13,294 nt of DNA from positions 1 through 13,294 of the forward strand of contig CAJWRL010000022.1 in NCBI GenBank assembly GCA_913046125.1, written 5' to 3'. The notes beneath the pieces are model-generated. The model was not told where the DNA came from. It did no database searches and saw only the letters and a list, made by a program, of their open reading frames with translations. Position 1 is the first letter of the stretch, and every line of letters starts with the position of its first letter. Positions 6,911 to 13,294 of the stretch are shown in pieces. The DNA is from an uncultured Gammaproteobacteria bacterium. Its GTDB lineage: Bacteria > Pseudomonadota > Gammaproteobacteria > GCA-002705445 > GCA-002716945. Both the position numbers and the translations under genes were made by a program.

Positions 6911-7352
6911 CGATATAACAAAACTGATAACAAAATACTTAAGCATTCGAGAACACTCGAAACTTGAACTTAAAAACAAACTTATTGAAAAAGGTTTTGA
7001 CACAGAAGAAATTCTTTTGTCGATAAATGAGTTTGCTGCTAAAAATATTCAATCTGACTCAAGATTTACCGAAGAATTCATTAGATCACGTTTAAAGAAA
7101 AATAAAGGGCCAAATTTGATATCCTCTGAGCTAAATTGTAGAGGTATAACAGAGGCTCTTATTAGTGAAAATCTCTCGAAGATCTCTCATGATCAATGGT
7201 TAGACAGCGCATTTGCTGCACTGAGAAAAAAGTTAAAGGGTTCATCAATAACACTTGAGGATAGAGATAAAATTTATTCCTTTTTAATAGGTCGTGGCTT
7301 CGAACATAAAATGATAAAATATGCTTTGGATGAGTGCAAAAATGAATGTTAA
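6891..7352 (+). CDS. recX: Regulatory protein RecX
   Basis: Small RecA-binding protein that caps filament growth. The 153-residue product is rich in Lys, Leu and Glu, predicted almost wholly helical, and has the family pattern of three-helix repeats: YLSIREHSKLELKNKL near the N-terminus (the 'R-xS-xxEL-xKL' core), then FTEEFIRSRLKK-KGP in the middle and FLIGRGFEHKMIKYAL at the end. The start is ambiguous: ATG at 6891 (GAGG 3 bases upstream) or ATG at 6879; both overlap recA. 6891 is preferred because it needs the shorter overlap and begins nearer the domain. Position directly after recA and before alaS is the standard gammaproteobacterial order. Confidence 0.88.
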   Translation: MSKSLNSDITKLITKYLSIREHSKLELKNKLIEKGFDTEEILLSINEFAAKNIQSDSRFTEEFIRSRLKKNKGPNLISSELNCRGITEALISENLSKISHDQWLDSAFAALRKKLKGSSITLEDRDKIYSFLIGRGFEHKMIKYALDECKNEC

Positions 7353-9903
7353 AAAACTTTATATAGATTACTTCAAGAGCAAAGGACATACACATTACCC
7401 CTCTAGTCCATTAATACCAAACAATGATAAATCATTGTTGTTCGTTAACTCTGGCATGGTCCAGTTTAAAGACATATTTCTCGGCAACATAAAGCCCAAA
7501 GATAAAGCAATTGTAACATGCCAAAAGTGTATGAGAGCCGGTGGTAAACACAACGATTTAGACAATATTGGATTTACCTCTCGACATCACTCTTTCTTTG
7601 AAATGTTAGGAAACTTTAGTTTCGGTGGATACTTCAAGGATGAGGCTATATCATTTGCATGGGATTTTCTTACAAATGTATTAAAGCTAGATGAAAAAAG
7701 ATTATACATATCTGTTCATAATTCCGATTCTGAATCCAAACAAATATGGGCTGATAAAATTAAGATTGACCCTGATAGAATTTTAGTTTTAGGTGATGAG
7801 GATAACTTCTGGCAGATGGGTGAAACTGGCCCATGTGGACCATGCACTGAAATATATTATGATCAAGGAGATGGATTTGATGGAGTACTGCCAACTGTAG
7901 GCGACCCCAAAGACAGATACATAGAAATATGGAATTTAGTTTTTACACAATACAATAAAATATCCACTGGAGAATTGGAGGAGCTACCACAAAAATGTGT
8001 AGATACAGGAATGGGCTTGGAGAGGGTTCAGGCAATTGTGGAGGGATTTACTGATAATTATGATTCCACATTATTTCAAAATCTCAGCCAATATATTGAT
8101 TCTAAAATCTCATTAACTAATGATAATTTATACGTAAAAAAAATATTACTTGATCATATAAGGGCTTGTTGTCATCTAATTAGCGACAATGTAATTCCTG
8201 ATCGCGAGGGTAGAGGCTATGTTCTTCGTCGAATACTAAGACGTTCTTCACGTTTTGTGTATAAAAATAATATAAAAGATCCATTCTTATACAAATGTGC
8301 CGAAGTAATCTGTACTTCAAGTAAGGATTTTCCAGAACTCAAAAAATACTTAGCCAAAATCGTTGATACAATTAAATCTGAAGAGCAAAAATATTTAAAA
8401 ACATTGGGTAAGGGCATAGATCTGATTGATGATTTTTTAAAGAATAAATCTAGCCTAGATGCTGAAACAATATTCATGTTGTATGACACTTATGGTTTCC
8501 CCTTTGAGATTACTCAAGAGATAGCGGCAGAAAAGAACATAACAATAGATAAAGATGGTTATGAAAAACTTATGATGAATCAAAAAGAGAGTGCTAGAAA
8601 TAAAAAAGCATTTGCTGATAAAGTTTCATCAAACCTTGATATGACTCATTCTACAGAATTTATTGGCTACGATAAAAACAATATCGAAACATCAGTAGTA
8701 GATATTTATCAGAATGATAAAAAAGTCAAAAATATATCAGATACTAATATAAATTATCTTGTTGTCCTTAAAGAAACTTGTTTATATCCTGAGGGCGGTG
8801 GACAGACTAGTGATGTTGGTTCAATATATTCTGACAAGTGTAAATTGGATGTCTTCGATGTACAAAAAATGAATAACACTATATATCACCGATGTAAACT
8901 AGTATCTGGCGCTTTAAATGTTGGTGATAATGTATTATCAGCCTACGACGAGAATCATAGAAAATGTGTAGCATCAAATCACTCATCAACACATCTACTT
9001 CATCATTACTTACGGTTTACTTTGGGTGAACATGTTCAGCAGAGGGGATCTTCAGTCACAGAAGATGGCTTTAGATTTGATTTTACGCATACAAAACCTG
9101 TTACTGAAAAAGAACTAATGCTTATAGAAAACTCAATTCAAGATGAAATACATGCATCAACTAATACGCAAAAAAATATACTACCCTTTGATAAAGCAAT
9201 TGAATCTGGCGCCCTAGCTTTTTTTGAGGAAAAGTACGCAGACAATGTTCGAGTAGTAAATATTGGAAAAGAGTCTATCGAATTATGCGGAGGTACTCAT
9301 GTGGAAAATACATCCGAAATTGGAGCAATTAAGATTATCAGTCAATCTAGTGTTGCAAATGGCATAAGAAGGCTTGAGTGTGTAACGGGAAAAAATGCAT
9401 TTAGATTTATAAATAATAAGCTTAAGACGCTTGAATTCATATGCGAGGAACTTAAATCTACAGATGATAATGTAATTGATAAAATTACTGGTTTGCAGAA
9501 TGAGGTCAAGGCTCTCAAGAAAAAAAATATTCTGTATTCCAAAGATTTTTTGACAAACCTTTATAAAGGTTATTCGGGTATGGATTTAAAAAATAATGTT
9601 ATTTGTTTCATTGAGTGTGTTGATAATTTAGATTCTAATGAATCTAGATTACTTACTGACATTATTAAATCTAATCATGATAAAAGCCTAAGTTTTCTAT
9701 TAAGTAAATCTAAAAAAAATATAACTTGTTATATTTGTGTATCTAAAAATATTATTTCTAGTTATAATGCGAAAAATTTATCCAAAGAGTTAAATACAAA
9801 ATTTAACGGTAAAGGCGGAGGGAACGATACTTTCGCAACAGTTGTCTTAAACGACACAAATGTTGATAAAATTAAGACGTTTATAACAGAAATAATAAAA
9901 TGA
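7342..9903 (+). CDS. alaS: Alanyl-tRNA synthetase
   Basis: Charges tRNA-Ala and clears mischarged Ser/Gly. From the ATG at 7342 it has 853 residues (E. coli 876). The class II catalytic core runs from YFKSKGH through KCMRAGGKHNDL, FFEMLGNFSFG, DNFWQMGETGPCGPC and motif 3 GMGLERV (near residue 224). The editing domain has zinc ligands His547 and His551 (NHSSTHLLH) and Cys649/His653 (CGGTH). The C-terminal C-Ala domain is visible as FNGKGGG, but the usual RPDMAQAGG continuation is reduced to NDTFATVV, a shortened version. Alternative in-frame ATGs at 7330 and 7321 exist; 7342 has a GGATGAG-like site upstream. The start overlaps recX; the TGA overlaps lysC in ATGA. Confidence 0.98.
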   Translation: MNVKKLYIDYFKSKGHTHYPSSPLIPNNDKSLLFVNSGMVQFKDIFLGNIKPKDKAIVTCQKCMRAGGKHNDLDNIGFTSRHHSFFEMLGNFSFGGYFKDEAISFAWDFLTNVLKLDEKRLYISVHNSDSESKQIWADKIKIDPDRILVLGDEDNFWQMGETGPCGPCTEIYYDQGDGFDGVLPTVGDPKDRYIEIWNLVFTQYNKISTGELEELPQKCVDTGMGLERVQAIVEGFTDNYDSTLFQNLSQYIDSKISLTNDNLYVKKILLDHIRACCHLISDNVIPDREGRGYVLRRILRRSSRFVYKNNIKDPFLYKCAEVICTSSKDFPELKKYLAKIVDTIKSEEQKYLKTLGKGIDLIDDFLKNKSSLDAETIFMLYDTYGFPFEITQEIAAEKNITIDKDGYEKLMMNQKESARNKKAFADKVSSNLDMTHSTEFIGYDKNNIETSVVDIYQNDKKVKNISDTNINYLVVLKETCLYPEGGGQTSDVGSIYSDKCKLDVFDVQKMNNTIYHRCKLVSGALNVGDNVLSAYDENHRKCVASNHSSTHLLHHYLRFTLGEHVQQRGSSVTEDGFRFDFTHTKPVTEKELMLIENSIQDEIHASTNTQKNILPFDKAIESGALAFFEEKYADNVRVVNIGKESIELCGGTHVENTSEIGAIKIISQSSVANGIRRLECVTGKNAFRFINNKLKTLEFICEELKSTDDNVIDKITGLQNEVKALKKKNILYSKDFLTNLYKGYSGMDLKNNVICFIECVDNLDSNESRLLTDIIKSNHDKSLSFLLSKSKKNITCYICVSKNIISSYNAKNLSKELNTKFNGKGGGNDTFATVVLNDTNVDKIKTFITEIIK

Positions 9904-11111
9904 AAGTAATAGTAAAAAAATATGGCGGCACTTCTGTCTCGAGCGTAACTAAAATAAAAAACATTGCAAAAAAGGTTGTGGAGGATGCAACTCGTAACAA
10001 TGTTGTGGTTGTTCTATCAGCAATGGGTAAAACTACTGATCAGCTTGTTTCGCTAGCAAATAGATGCACAAAAAATCCAGATATGAGGGACTATGATCTA
10101 CTGGTATCATCTGGTGAGCAAGTAAGCATTTCTCTATTATCAATGTCCATCAAGGATTTGGGTAGAGATTCTGTTGCATATACAGGGTGGCAAGCAGGTA
10201 TAAGAACAAATAATTCACATTCATCTGCTCGCATTGTAGATATAAATGCTAAAAAAATTAAAAAAGACTTAAAAGAGAACAAAATTGTAATCGTTGCAGG
10301 ATTTCAAGGAATAAATAACGGTTCCATAACTACTCTTGGAAGAGGTGGTTCCGATACATCTGCCGTAGCAATTGCTGCAGCATTGAAAGCTGCTGAGTGT
10401 CAGATATTCACAGATGTAGATGGTGTATATACAACTGATCCACGAGTTTGTTCAAAAGCTAAAAAAGTCGATCAAATGACTTATGAGGAGATGCTAGAAA
10501 TGTCTGGTTTAGGCTCTAAAGTGTTACAATTACGATCAGTTGAATTTGCGAGTAAATACAATGTACCAGTTCGAGTTATGCATGCTCATAATTCAGGATC
10601 TGGTACATTAATTAAAAAAGAGGAGAAAAGCGTGGAAGATGCATTAATTACAGGAATAGCATTTACCAAAGATGAATCAGAGATAATGATTAGGGGTGTT
10701 AAAGACTCTCCTGGTATCGCCGCATCTATTTTGGGCCCTATCGGAGACGCAGATATCGAAGTGGACATGATAGTTCAAAACGTTGGCTCTGATGGATTAG
10801 CAGATTTTACTTTTACTGTAAGCAGAAAAGACTTTAATAAAGCAATACAAGTTATTGAAAAAAATAAGAAAAAAATGAATTTTTCAGATGTTTCTGCGAC
10901 TAAAAATATTGTAAAGGTATCTTTGATAGGGGTTGGTATGAGGTCTCATGCTGGAATAGCAGGTCAGATGTTCTCCTGCCTAGCTAGGAAAAAAATCAAT
11001 ATTCGTATGATTTCAACATCAGAAATCAAAATTTCTGTGGTAATTGATCAAAAAAACCTAGAAAACGCCGTTAAGGCGTTACATAATGAATTTAAGCTAG
11101 AAAGGAAATAA
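9900..11111 (+). CDS. lysC: Aspartate kinase
   Basis: First step of the aspartate pathway to lysine, threonine, methionine and diaminopimelate. The 403-residue protein is a monofunctional aspartokinase: the kinase domain has KYGGTS at 7-12, DLLVSSGEQ (about 61-69), TLGRGGSDTSA (145-155) and DVDGVYTTDPR; the C-terminal part holds two ACT domains, with GIAFTKDESEIMIRGVKDSPGIAA opening the first and VSLIGVGMRSHAGIAG in the second, including the usual SxxxIS ending (ISTSEIKISVV). ACT domains in this family bind Lys/Thr for feedback inhibition. Length matches the ~405-412 of Pseudomonas-type enzymes. There is no homoserine dehydrogenase fusion. It starts in ATGA overlap with alaS, and alaS-lysC-csrA is the order known from Pseudomonas and related bacteria. 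Confidence 0.98.
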   Translation: MKVIVKKYGGTSVSSVTKIKNIAKKVVEDATRNNVVVVLSAMGKTTDQLVSLANRCTKNPDMRDYDLLVSSGEQVSISLLSMSIKDLGRDSVAYTGWQAGIRTNNSHSSARIVDINAKKIKKDLKENKIVIVAGFQGINNGSITTLGRGGSDTSAVAIAAALKAAECQIFTDVDGVYTTDPRVCSKAKKVDQMTYEEMLEMSGLGSKVLQLRSVEFASKYNVPVRVMHAHNSGSGTLIKKEEKSVEDALITGIAFTKDESEIMIRGVKDSPGIAASILGPIGDADIEVDMIVQNVGSDGLADFTFTVSRKDFNKAIQVIEKNKKKMNFSDVSATKNIVKVSLIGVGMRSHAGIAGQMFSCLARKKINIRMISTSEIKISVVIDQKNLENAVKALHNEFKLERK

Positions 11112-11137
11112 TCTGGCCGGAAATGGAGGGGGAAATC
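11104..11137 (+). promoter_or_regulatory. csrA leader with four GGA motifs (putative CsrA autoregulatory sites)
   Basis: Four GGA triplets lie at 11104, 11119, 11125 and 11131, all within 34 bases before the csrA ATG, and the last two are in the GGAGGGGGA ribosome binding site. CsrA binds GGA in mRNA leaders and is known to repress its own translation in E. coli by covering the Shine-Dalgarno. The motifs are seen; autoregulation here is inferred. The first motif lies in the last codons of lysC. Confidence 0.45.
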
Positions 11138-11323
11138 ATGCTTATACTAACTAGGCGTGTAGGAGAAGCTTTGATGGTAGGTGACGATACCAAAATTGTA
11201 GTTTTAGGGGTTAAAGGTAGCCAAATAAGACTAGGTATCAATGCACCCAAAGATGTCAAAGTTCACAGAGAAGAGATTTACGAAAAGATTAATGTAGATA
11301 CTTCTGAAACTGCTACAAAGTAA
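11138..11323 (+). CDS. csrA: Carbon storage regulator CsrA (RsmA)
   Basis: RNA-binding homodimer that controls translation and stability of many mRNAs. The 61-residue protein has the same length as E. coli CsrA and is nearly colinear: MLILTRRVGEALMVGD at the N-terminus (first beta strand, RNA-contact Leu4, Arg6 region), VLGVKGSQIRLGINAPK in the middle and VHREEIY (residues 42-48, including the RNA-binding Arg44) before the helical tail. An ATG 15 bases upstream (11123) is in frame but would bury the conserved MLILTRR and use the ribosome binding site as coding sequence, so 11138 is the start. It follows lysC by 26 bases and precedes tRNA-Ser by 14, the usual order. Confidence 0.98.
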   Translation: MLILTRRVGEALMVGDDTKIVVLGVKGSQIRLGINAPKDVKVHREEIYEKINVDTSETATK

Positions 11324-11337
11324 ACCAAATAATACAG

Positions 11338-11425
11338 GGAGAAGTGGCTGAGTGGCTGAAAGCGGCACCCTGCTAAGGTGTTATAGGGTTATTCTCTATC
11401 GAGGGTTCGAATCCCTCCTTCTCCA
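11338..11425 (+). tRNA. tRNA-Ser (anticodon GCU)
   Basis: A complete class II tRNA folds by eye. Acceptor GGAGAAG (11338-11344) pairs with CTTCTCC (11418-11424). The anticodon stem GCACC (11365-11369) pairs with GGTGT (11377-11381) around the loop CTGCTAA, giving anticodon GCT at 11372-11374 (reads AGC/AGU). A long variable arm occupies about 11382-11400 with ATAG/CTAT as a short stem. The T arm is GAGGG-TTCGAAT-CCCTC (11401-11417). The discriminator would be A at 11425 and CCA is not encoded. A serine GCU tRNA right after csrA is the order seen in E. coli and Pseudomonas. Confidence 0.95.
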
Positions 11426-11427
11426 AA

Positions 11428-11565
11428 CTAAGTCGATTTCGCGAGTTTTTGAAAGGCATCTAATGCTCTTTGTCTAGTAGTTGATAGATCTACAATTGGT
11501 CGAGGGTAGTCACTATCAAGTTTCACACCATATTCTATTAGACTTTTTTCATCAAGATCATATTC
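11428..11565 (-). pseudogene. phrB: DNA photolyase, C-terminal fragment cut by a sequence junction
   Basis: On the minus strand, an open frame ends with TAG at 11428-11430. The last ~45 residues read as the tail of a cryptochrome/photolyase: the segment EYGVKLDSDYPRPIVDL is followed by TTRQRALDAFQKL, matching the family ending 'YPxPIVD-xxxR-xAL-xxF'. This tail contributes to the FAD-binding domain of the light-driven pyrimidine-dimer repair enzyme. Reading upstream, similarity ends at about 11565, where the plus strand turns into mgsA. The gene is probably intact in its own genome and only broken by the junction. It is convergent with csrA and the tRNA. Confidence 0.75.
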
Positions 11566-11575
11566 AATTAATTGC
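11555..11575. other. Probable chimera junction 1: gammaproteobacterial part to Bacteroidetes-like part
   Basis: Left of this point the minus strand codes for a photolyase tail; right of it the plus strand codes for methylglyoxal synthase from its interior. Neither gene has its other end here. The shared stretch around TATTCAATTAATT can be read plausibly in both. An assembly or amplification artefact is the simplest reading. Confidence 0.75.
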
Positions 11576-11846
11576 GACAGGGACTACGGGTAATAAAGTA
11601 AAAAGTGCAGGCTTTAAAGTACAACCTTATCTATCCGGTCCAATTGGTGGCGATGCCCAAATCGCAGGTCGCGTAGCCGAAGAAAAATGTAAAATGGTGA
11701 TTTTTTTTAGAGATCCTTTAGAGAAACACCCTCACGAACCTGATGTATTGATGCTCTTACGTATATGTGATGTGCACAATGTCCCGTTGGCCTCTAATCC
11801 TGCATCTGCAAAACTTTTAATAAAAGGAATTTCTCAAGCTGACTAA
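11559..11846 (+). pseudogene. mgsA: Methylglyoxal synthase, 5'-truncated fragment
   Basis: Converts dihydroxyacetone phosphate to methylglyoxal. The fragment of about 95 residues begins at IQLIATGTTGNK (phosphate-binding loop) and continues with YLSGPIGGDAQIAGRV (catalytic Asp in GGD), IFFRDPLEKHPHEPDV (catalytic His and Asp of PHxPD) and LASNPASAKLLI, ending in a TAA. The first ~45 residues of the family, including the N-terminal HD active-site pair, are absent. An in-frame TTG upstream (11481) is not its start: the bases there are the antisense of the photolyase tail. The wording of the conserved blocks (AGFKV, HPHEPDVLMLLRICDVHNVPLA) resembles Flavobacteriia. Truncation is probably due to the junction, not decay. 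Confidence 0.88.
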
Positions 11847-11934
11847 AAATTATTCTGAAGAAATATATGCCCAAATCTTTTTTTGAAATCTGATGAACTT
11901 CTATTTTTGCCCAAATACATAAAAACTAATAATT

Positions 11935-12703
11935 ATGATTACTCAAGATACTTTAAAAGAACTCAAAGAACGTGTCACCTCCCTAAAACAATATCTTTGA
12001 CGTTGATGCCAAGCGTGTCGAAATAACCAATCTTGAAGAAAAAACCTTAGCCCCGGGCTTTTGGGACAATCCACAAAAAGCACAAGTAATTGTCAGACAA
12101 TTAAATGCCGAAAAAAAGTGGGTTGATAGCTACGAACAAGCCTTAACTTTTTACGAAGATTTAGAAGTTATTTTTGAATTCTACAAAGAAGGGGAAGCTT
12201 CTGAAGACGATTTAAACAATCGCTACCAAAAGCTTAAAAATCTACTGGAAGATTTAGAATTTAAAAATATGCTTTCTGAAGAAGGAGACGACCTATCTGC
12301 AGTTCTACAGATTACAGCTGGTGCCGGTGGTACCGAAAGTTGTGATTGGGCAAGTATGCTCATGCGCATGTACTTAATGTGGGCAGAAAAGCAAGGTTTT
12401 AAGGTTCGAGAGCTCAACCATCAAGAAGGTGATGTTGCCGGAATTAAAACGGTAACCTTAGAGATTGAAGGTGATTATGCTTTTGGTTGGCTAAAAGGTG
12501 AAAATGGAGTACATCGTTTGGTTCGTATTTCTCCTTTTGATAGTAATGCTAAACGTCATACCTCTTTTGCATCGGTATACGTCTACCCATTAGTAGACGA
12601 TTCTATTGAAATTGAAATTAATCCCGCTGATATTGAAATCACTACCGCAAGATCCAGTGGTGCCGGAGGACAGAATGTAAATAAAGTGGAAACCAAAGTT
12701 CAA
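11935..12703 (+). CDS. prfB: Peptide chain release factor 2, with programmed +1 frameshift, 3' truncated
   Basis: Terminates translation at UGA and UAA. Frame 0 runs from ATG 11935 for 21 codons to CTT TGA at 11995-12000; shifting +1 gives Leu-Asp and continues as DVDAKRVEITNL. The shifted frame has the RF2 coiled region (APGFWDNPQKAQ), the AGAGGTESCDWASMLMRMY segment, codon-recognition SPF at 12530-12538 and catalytic GGQ at 12665-12673 in SSGAGGQNVNKVETK. After VETKVQ similarity stops and roughly the last 100 residues are lost at a second junction. The frame-0 peptide and the UGA at the shift site make this the standard autoregulatory arrangement, where low RF2 favours shifting. Sequence wording suggests Bacteroidetes, like mgsA 88 bases upstream. 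Confidence 0.93.
11995..12001 (+). other. Programmed +1 ribosomal frameshift site of prfB
   Basis: CTT TGA C at 11995-12001, preceded by TAT, is identical to the E. coli prfB slippery core. The peptidyl-tRNA on CUU slips to UUU at the UGA. The AGGGGG stimulator that lies 3 bases before CUU in E. coli is missing: the equivalent bases are AAACAA. Confidence 0.9.
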
Positions 12704-12708
12704 TTCCA
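12695..12708. other. Probable chimera junction 2: Bacteroidetes-like prfB to DUF1501 gene
   Basis: RF2 similarity in frame 2 stops after VETKVQ (to about 12703), and DUF1501 similarity in frame 1 starts at IPLVGSPFKF (12703 on). Frame 1 has a TAA at 12682-12684, inside prfB, so the DUF1501 part has no start here. Base composition also becomes visibly more GC-rich to the right. Confidence 0.8.
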
Positions 12709-13294
12709 CTCGTTGGTTCACCCTTCAAATTTTCACAACATGGTGAAAGCGGAGCAACAATTAGCGAACTGTTGCCGCACACATCAGCAGTTTCTGATCA
12801 GCTGTGTTTTGTCAAAGCAATGTACACAGACAGTATTAATCATGGCCCTGGTGTTTGTTTCATGCAAAGTGGATCGCAAATACCTGGCCGGCCTAGTATC
12901 GGCGCCTGGCTTGACTACGGCCTTGGTAGCATCACAGACGAACTTCCTTCTTTTGTTGTTTTAATTACCAAAAAAAAGGGCGGCCAGCCCCTACAGAGCC
13001 ATCTTTGGGGTTCAGGTTTTCTACCATCACGACACCAAGCGGTACGCTTTCGTTCTGGAAGTGACCCTGTGCTTTACATAAATAATCCACCTGGAATCTC
13101 CCCCGACAATCGCCGACTCATGCTTGACGGCCTCCGCCGTTTACATGAGCATCAATTCAGTGGAACACCCGATAATGAAATTACAGAACGAATTGCCCAC
13201 TACGAAATGGCTTACAAAATGCAAGCTAGTGTTCCAGATGTTACTGATTTGAGTAACGAACCAAAGCATGTCCTTGAGCGCTACGGGCCCGATG
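12703..13294 (+). pseudogene. DUF1501 (sulfatase-like) protein, internal fragment open at both ends
   Basis: About 197 residues of a DUF1501 protein, a family abundant in Planctomycetes and Verrucomicrobia, often exported and encoded beside DUF1549/DUF1553 (PSCyt) genes. Visible marks in order are GSPFKFSQHGESG, ISELLPHT, FVKAMYTDSINHGPG, MQSGSQIPGRPSIGAWLDYGLGS, ELPSFVVL, QSHLWGSGFLPSRHQ and the RIAHYEMAYKMQASVPDVTDLS block near the end. The Tat-type N-terminus and the C-terminal third lie outside. Function of the family is not established; it belongs to the alkaline-phosphatase/sulfatase-like fold. It is cut on the left by the junction with prfB and on the right by the window edge. GC content is higher than in the rest. 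Confidence 0.85.

Noticed and set aside
11123..11137. Upstream csrA start at ATG 11123
   Set aside because: It would add five residues before the invariant MLILTRR start and encode the ribosome binding site; the 11138 ATG has GGAGGGGG at suitable spacing.
11481..11846. A single 121-residue gene with TTG start covering mgsA
   Set aside because: Its first ~26 residues are the antisense of the photolyase tail and have no MgsA similarity; the frame is open across the junction by chance.
11935..12703. prfB as a pseudogene because of the TGA at 11998
   Set aside because: The CTTTGAC context at codon position ~22 is the conserved programmed frameshift site, not a disabling mutation. Only the 3' break is abnormal.
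12269..12964. A 231-residue stand-alone gene from ATG 12269
   Set aside because: The frame is the middle of prfB, joined by the frameshift to ATG 11935. Beyond about 12703 it is an out-of-frame reading of the DUF1501 gene.
11559..13294. Horizontal transfer island downstream of tRNA-Ser
   Set aside because: tRNA 3' ends are common integration sites, but there is no integrase, no repeated tRNA end, and the joins cut genes mid-domain. A chimeric sequence fits better.

Overview
The window is an AT-rich, very compact bacterial segment, joined at its right end to short pieces that appear to come from two unrelated bacteria. Positions 1 to about 11,560 read as one coherent gammaproteobacterial locus. 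In order it holds the C-terminus of a YafS-like methyltransferase, rnhA, dnaQ, smpB (minus), a sodium:neurotransmitter-symporter family transporter, ratA, rnfH/ratB, fur, nadK (minus), pncC/cinA-C, recA, recX, alaS, lysC, csrA, tRNA-Ser(GCU), and the C-terminal tail of a DNA photolyase (minus). The runs methyltransferase-rnhA-dnaQ, smpB-ratA-rnfH-fur-nadK and recA-recX-alaS-lysC-csrA-tRNA-Ser are classic gammaproteobacterial neighbourhoods. The low GC, tiny intergenic gaps, ATGA start/stop overlaps and 4-nt stop/stop overlaps of convergent genes suggest a streamlined marine lineage, perhaps SAR86-like; that taxonomic guess is inference.

The left part combines RNA/DNA housekeeping (RNase HI, the DNA polymerase III proofreading subunit, trans-translation factor SmpB), a membrane amino-acid-type transporter with a probable AUU start codon, and the RatA/RnfH pair. 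The middle part has the iron regulator Fur and two NAD-pool enzymes placed divergently (NAD kinase and NMN deamidase), followed by recA and its modulator recX. The right part couples alanyl-tRNA synthetase, aspartate kinase, the global post-transcriptional regulator CsrA and a serine tRNA.

From about 11,560 the sequence changes source twice, each time inside a coding frame. First, the photolyase reading frame on the minus strand stops making sense and a 5'-truncated methylglyoxal synthase (mgsA) begins, followed by prfB (release factor 2) with its programmed +1 frameshift; both look like Bacteroidetes/Flavobacteriia genes. Then, at about 12,700, prfB breaks off just after its GGQ region and continues in another frame as the interior of a DUF1501 protein typical of Planctomycetes/Verrucomicrobia, which runs off the window end. 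Two mid-gene breaks between lineages, each with a few bases of shared sequence, are best explained by a chimeric metagenomic assembly or amplification artefact rather than by real gene transfer.

I see no new multi-gene system here. The points most worth a second look are the chimera junctions, the likely AUU start of the transporter, the prfB frameshift site without a Shine-Dalgarno stimulator, the cluster of GGA motifs in front of csrA, the altered signature loop in PncC, and the tRNA-Ser with A at the discriminator position and no encoded CCA. No CRISPR array, insertion sequence, integrase or convincing intrinsic terminator was seen, and within the first 11,560 bases no stretch over 300 bases lacks a gene.
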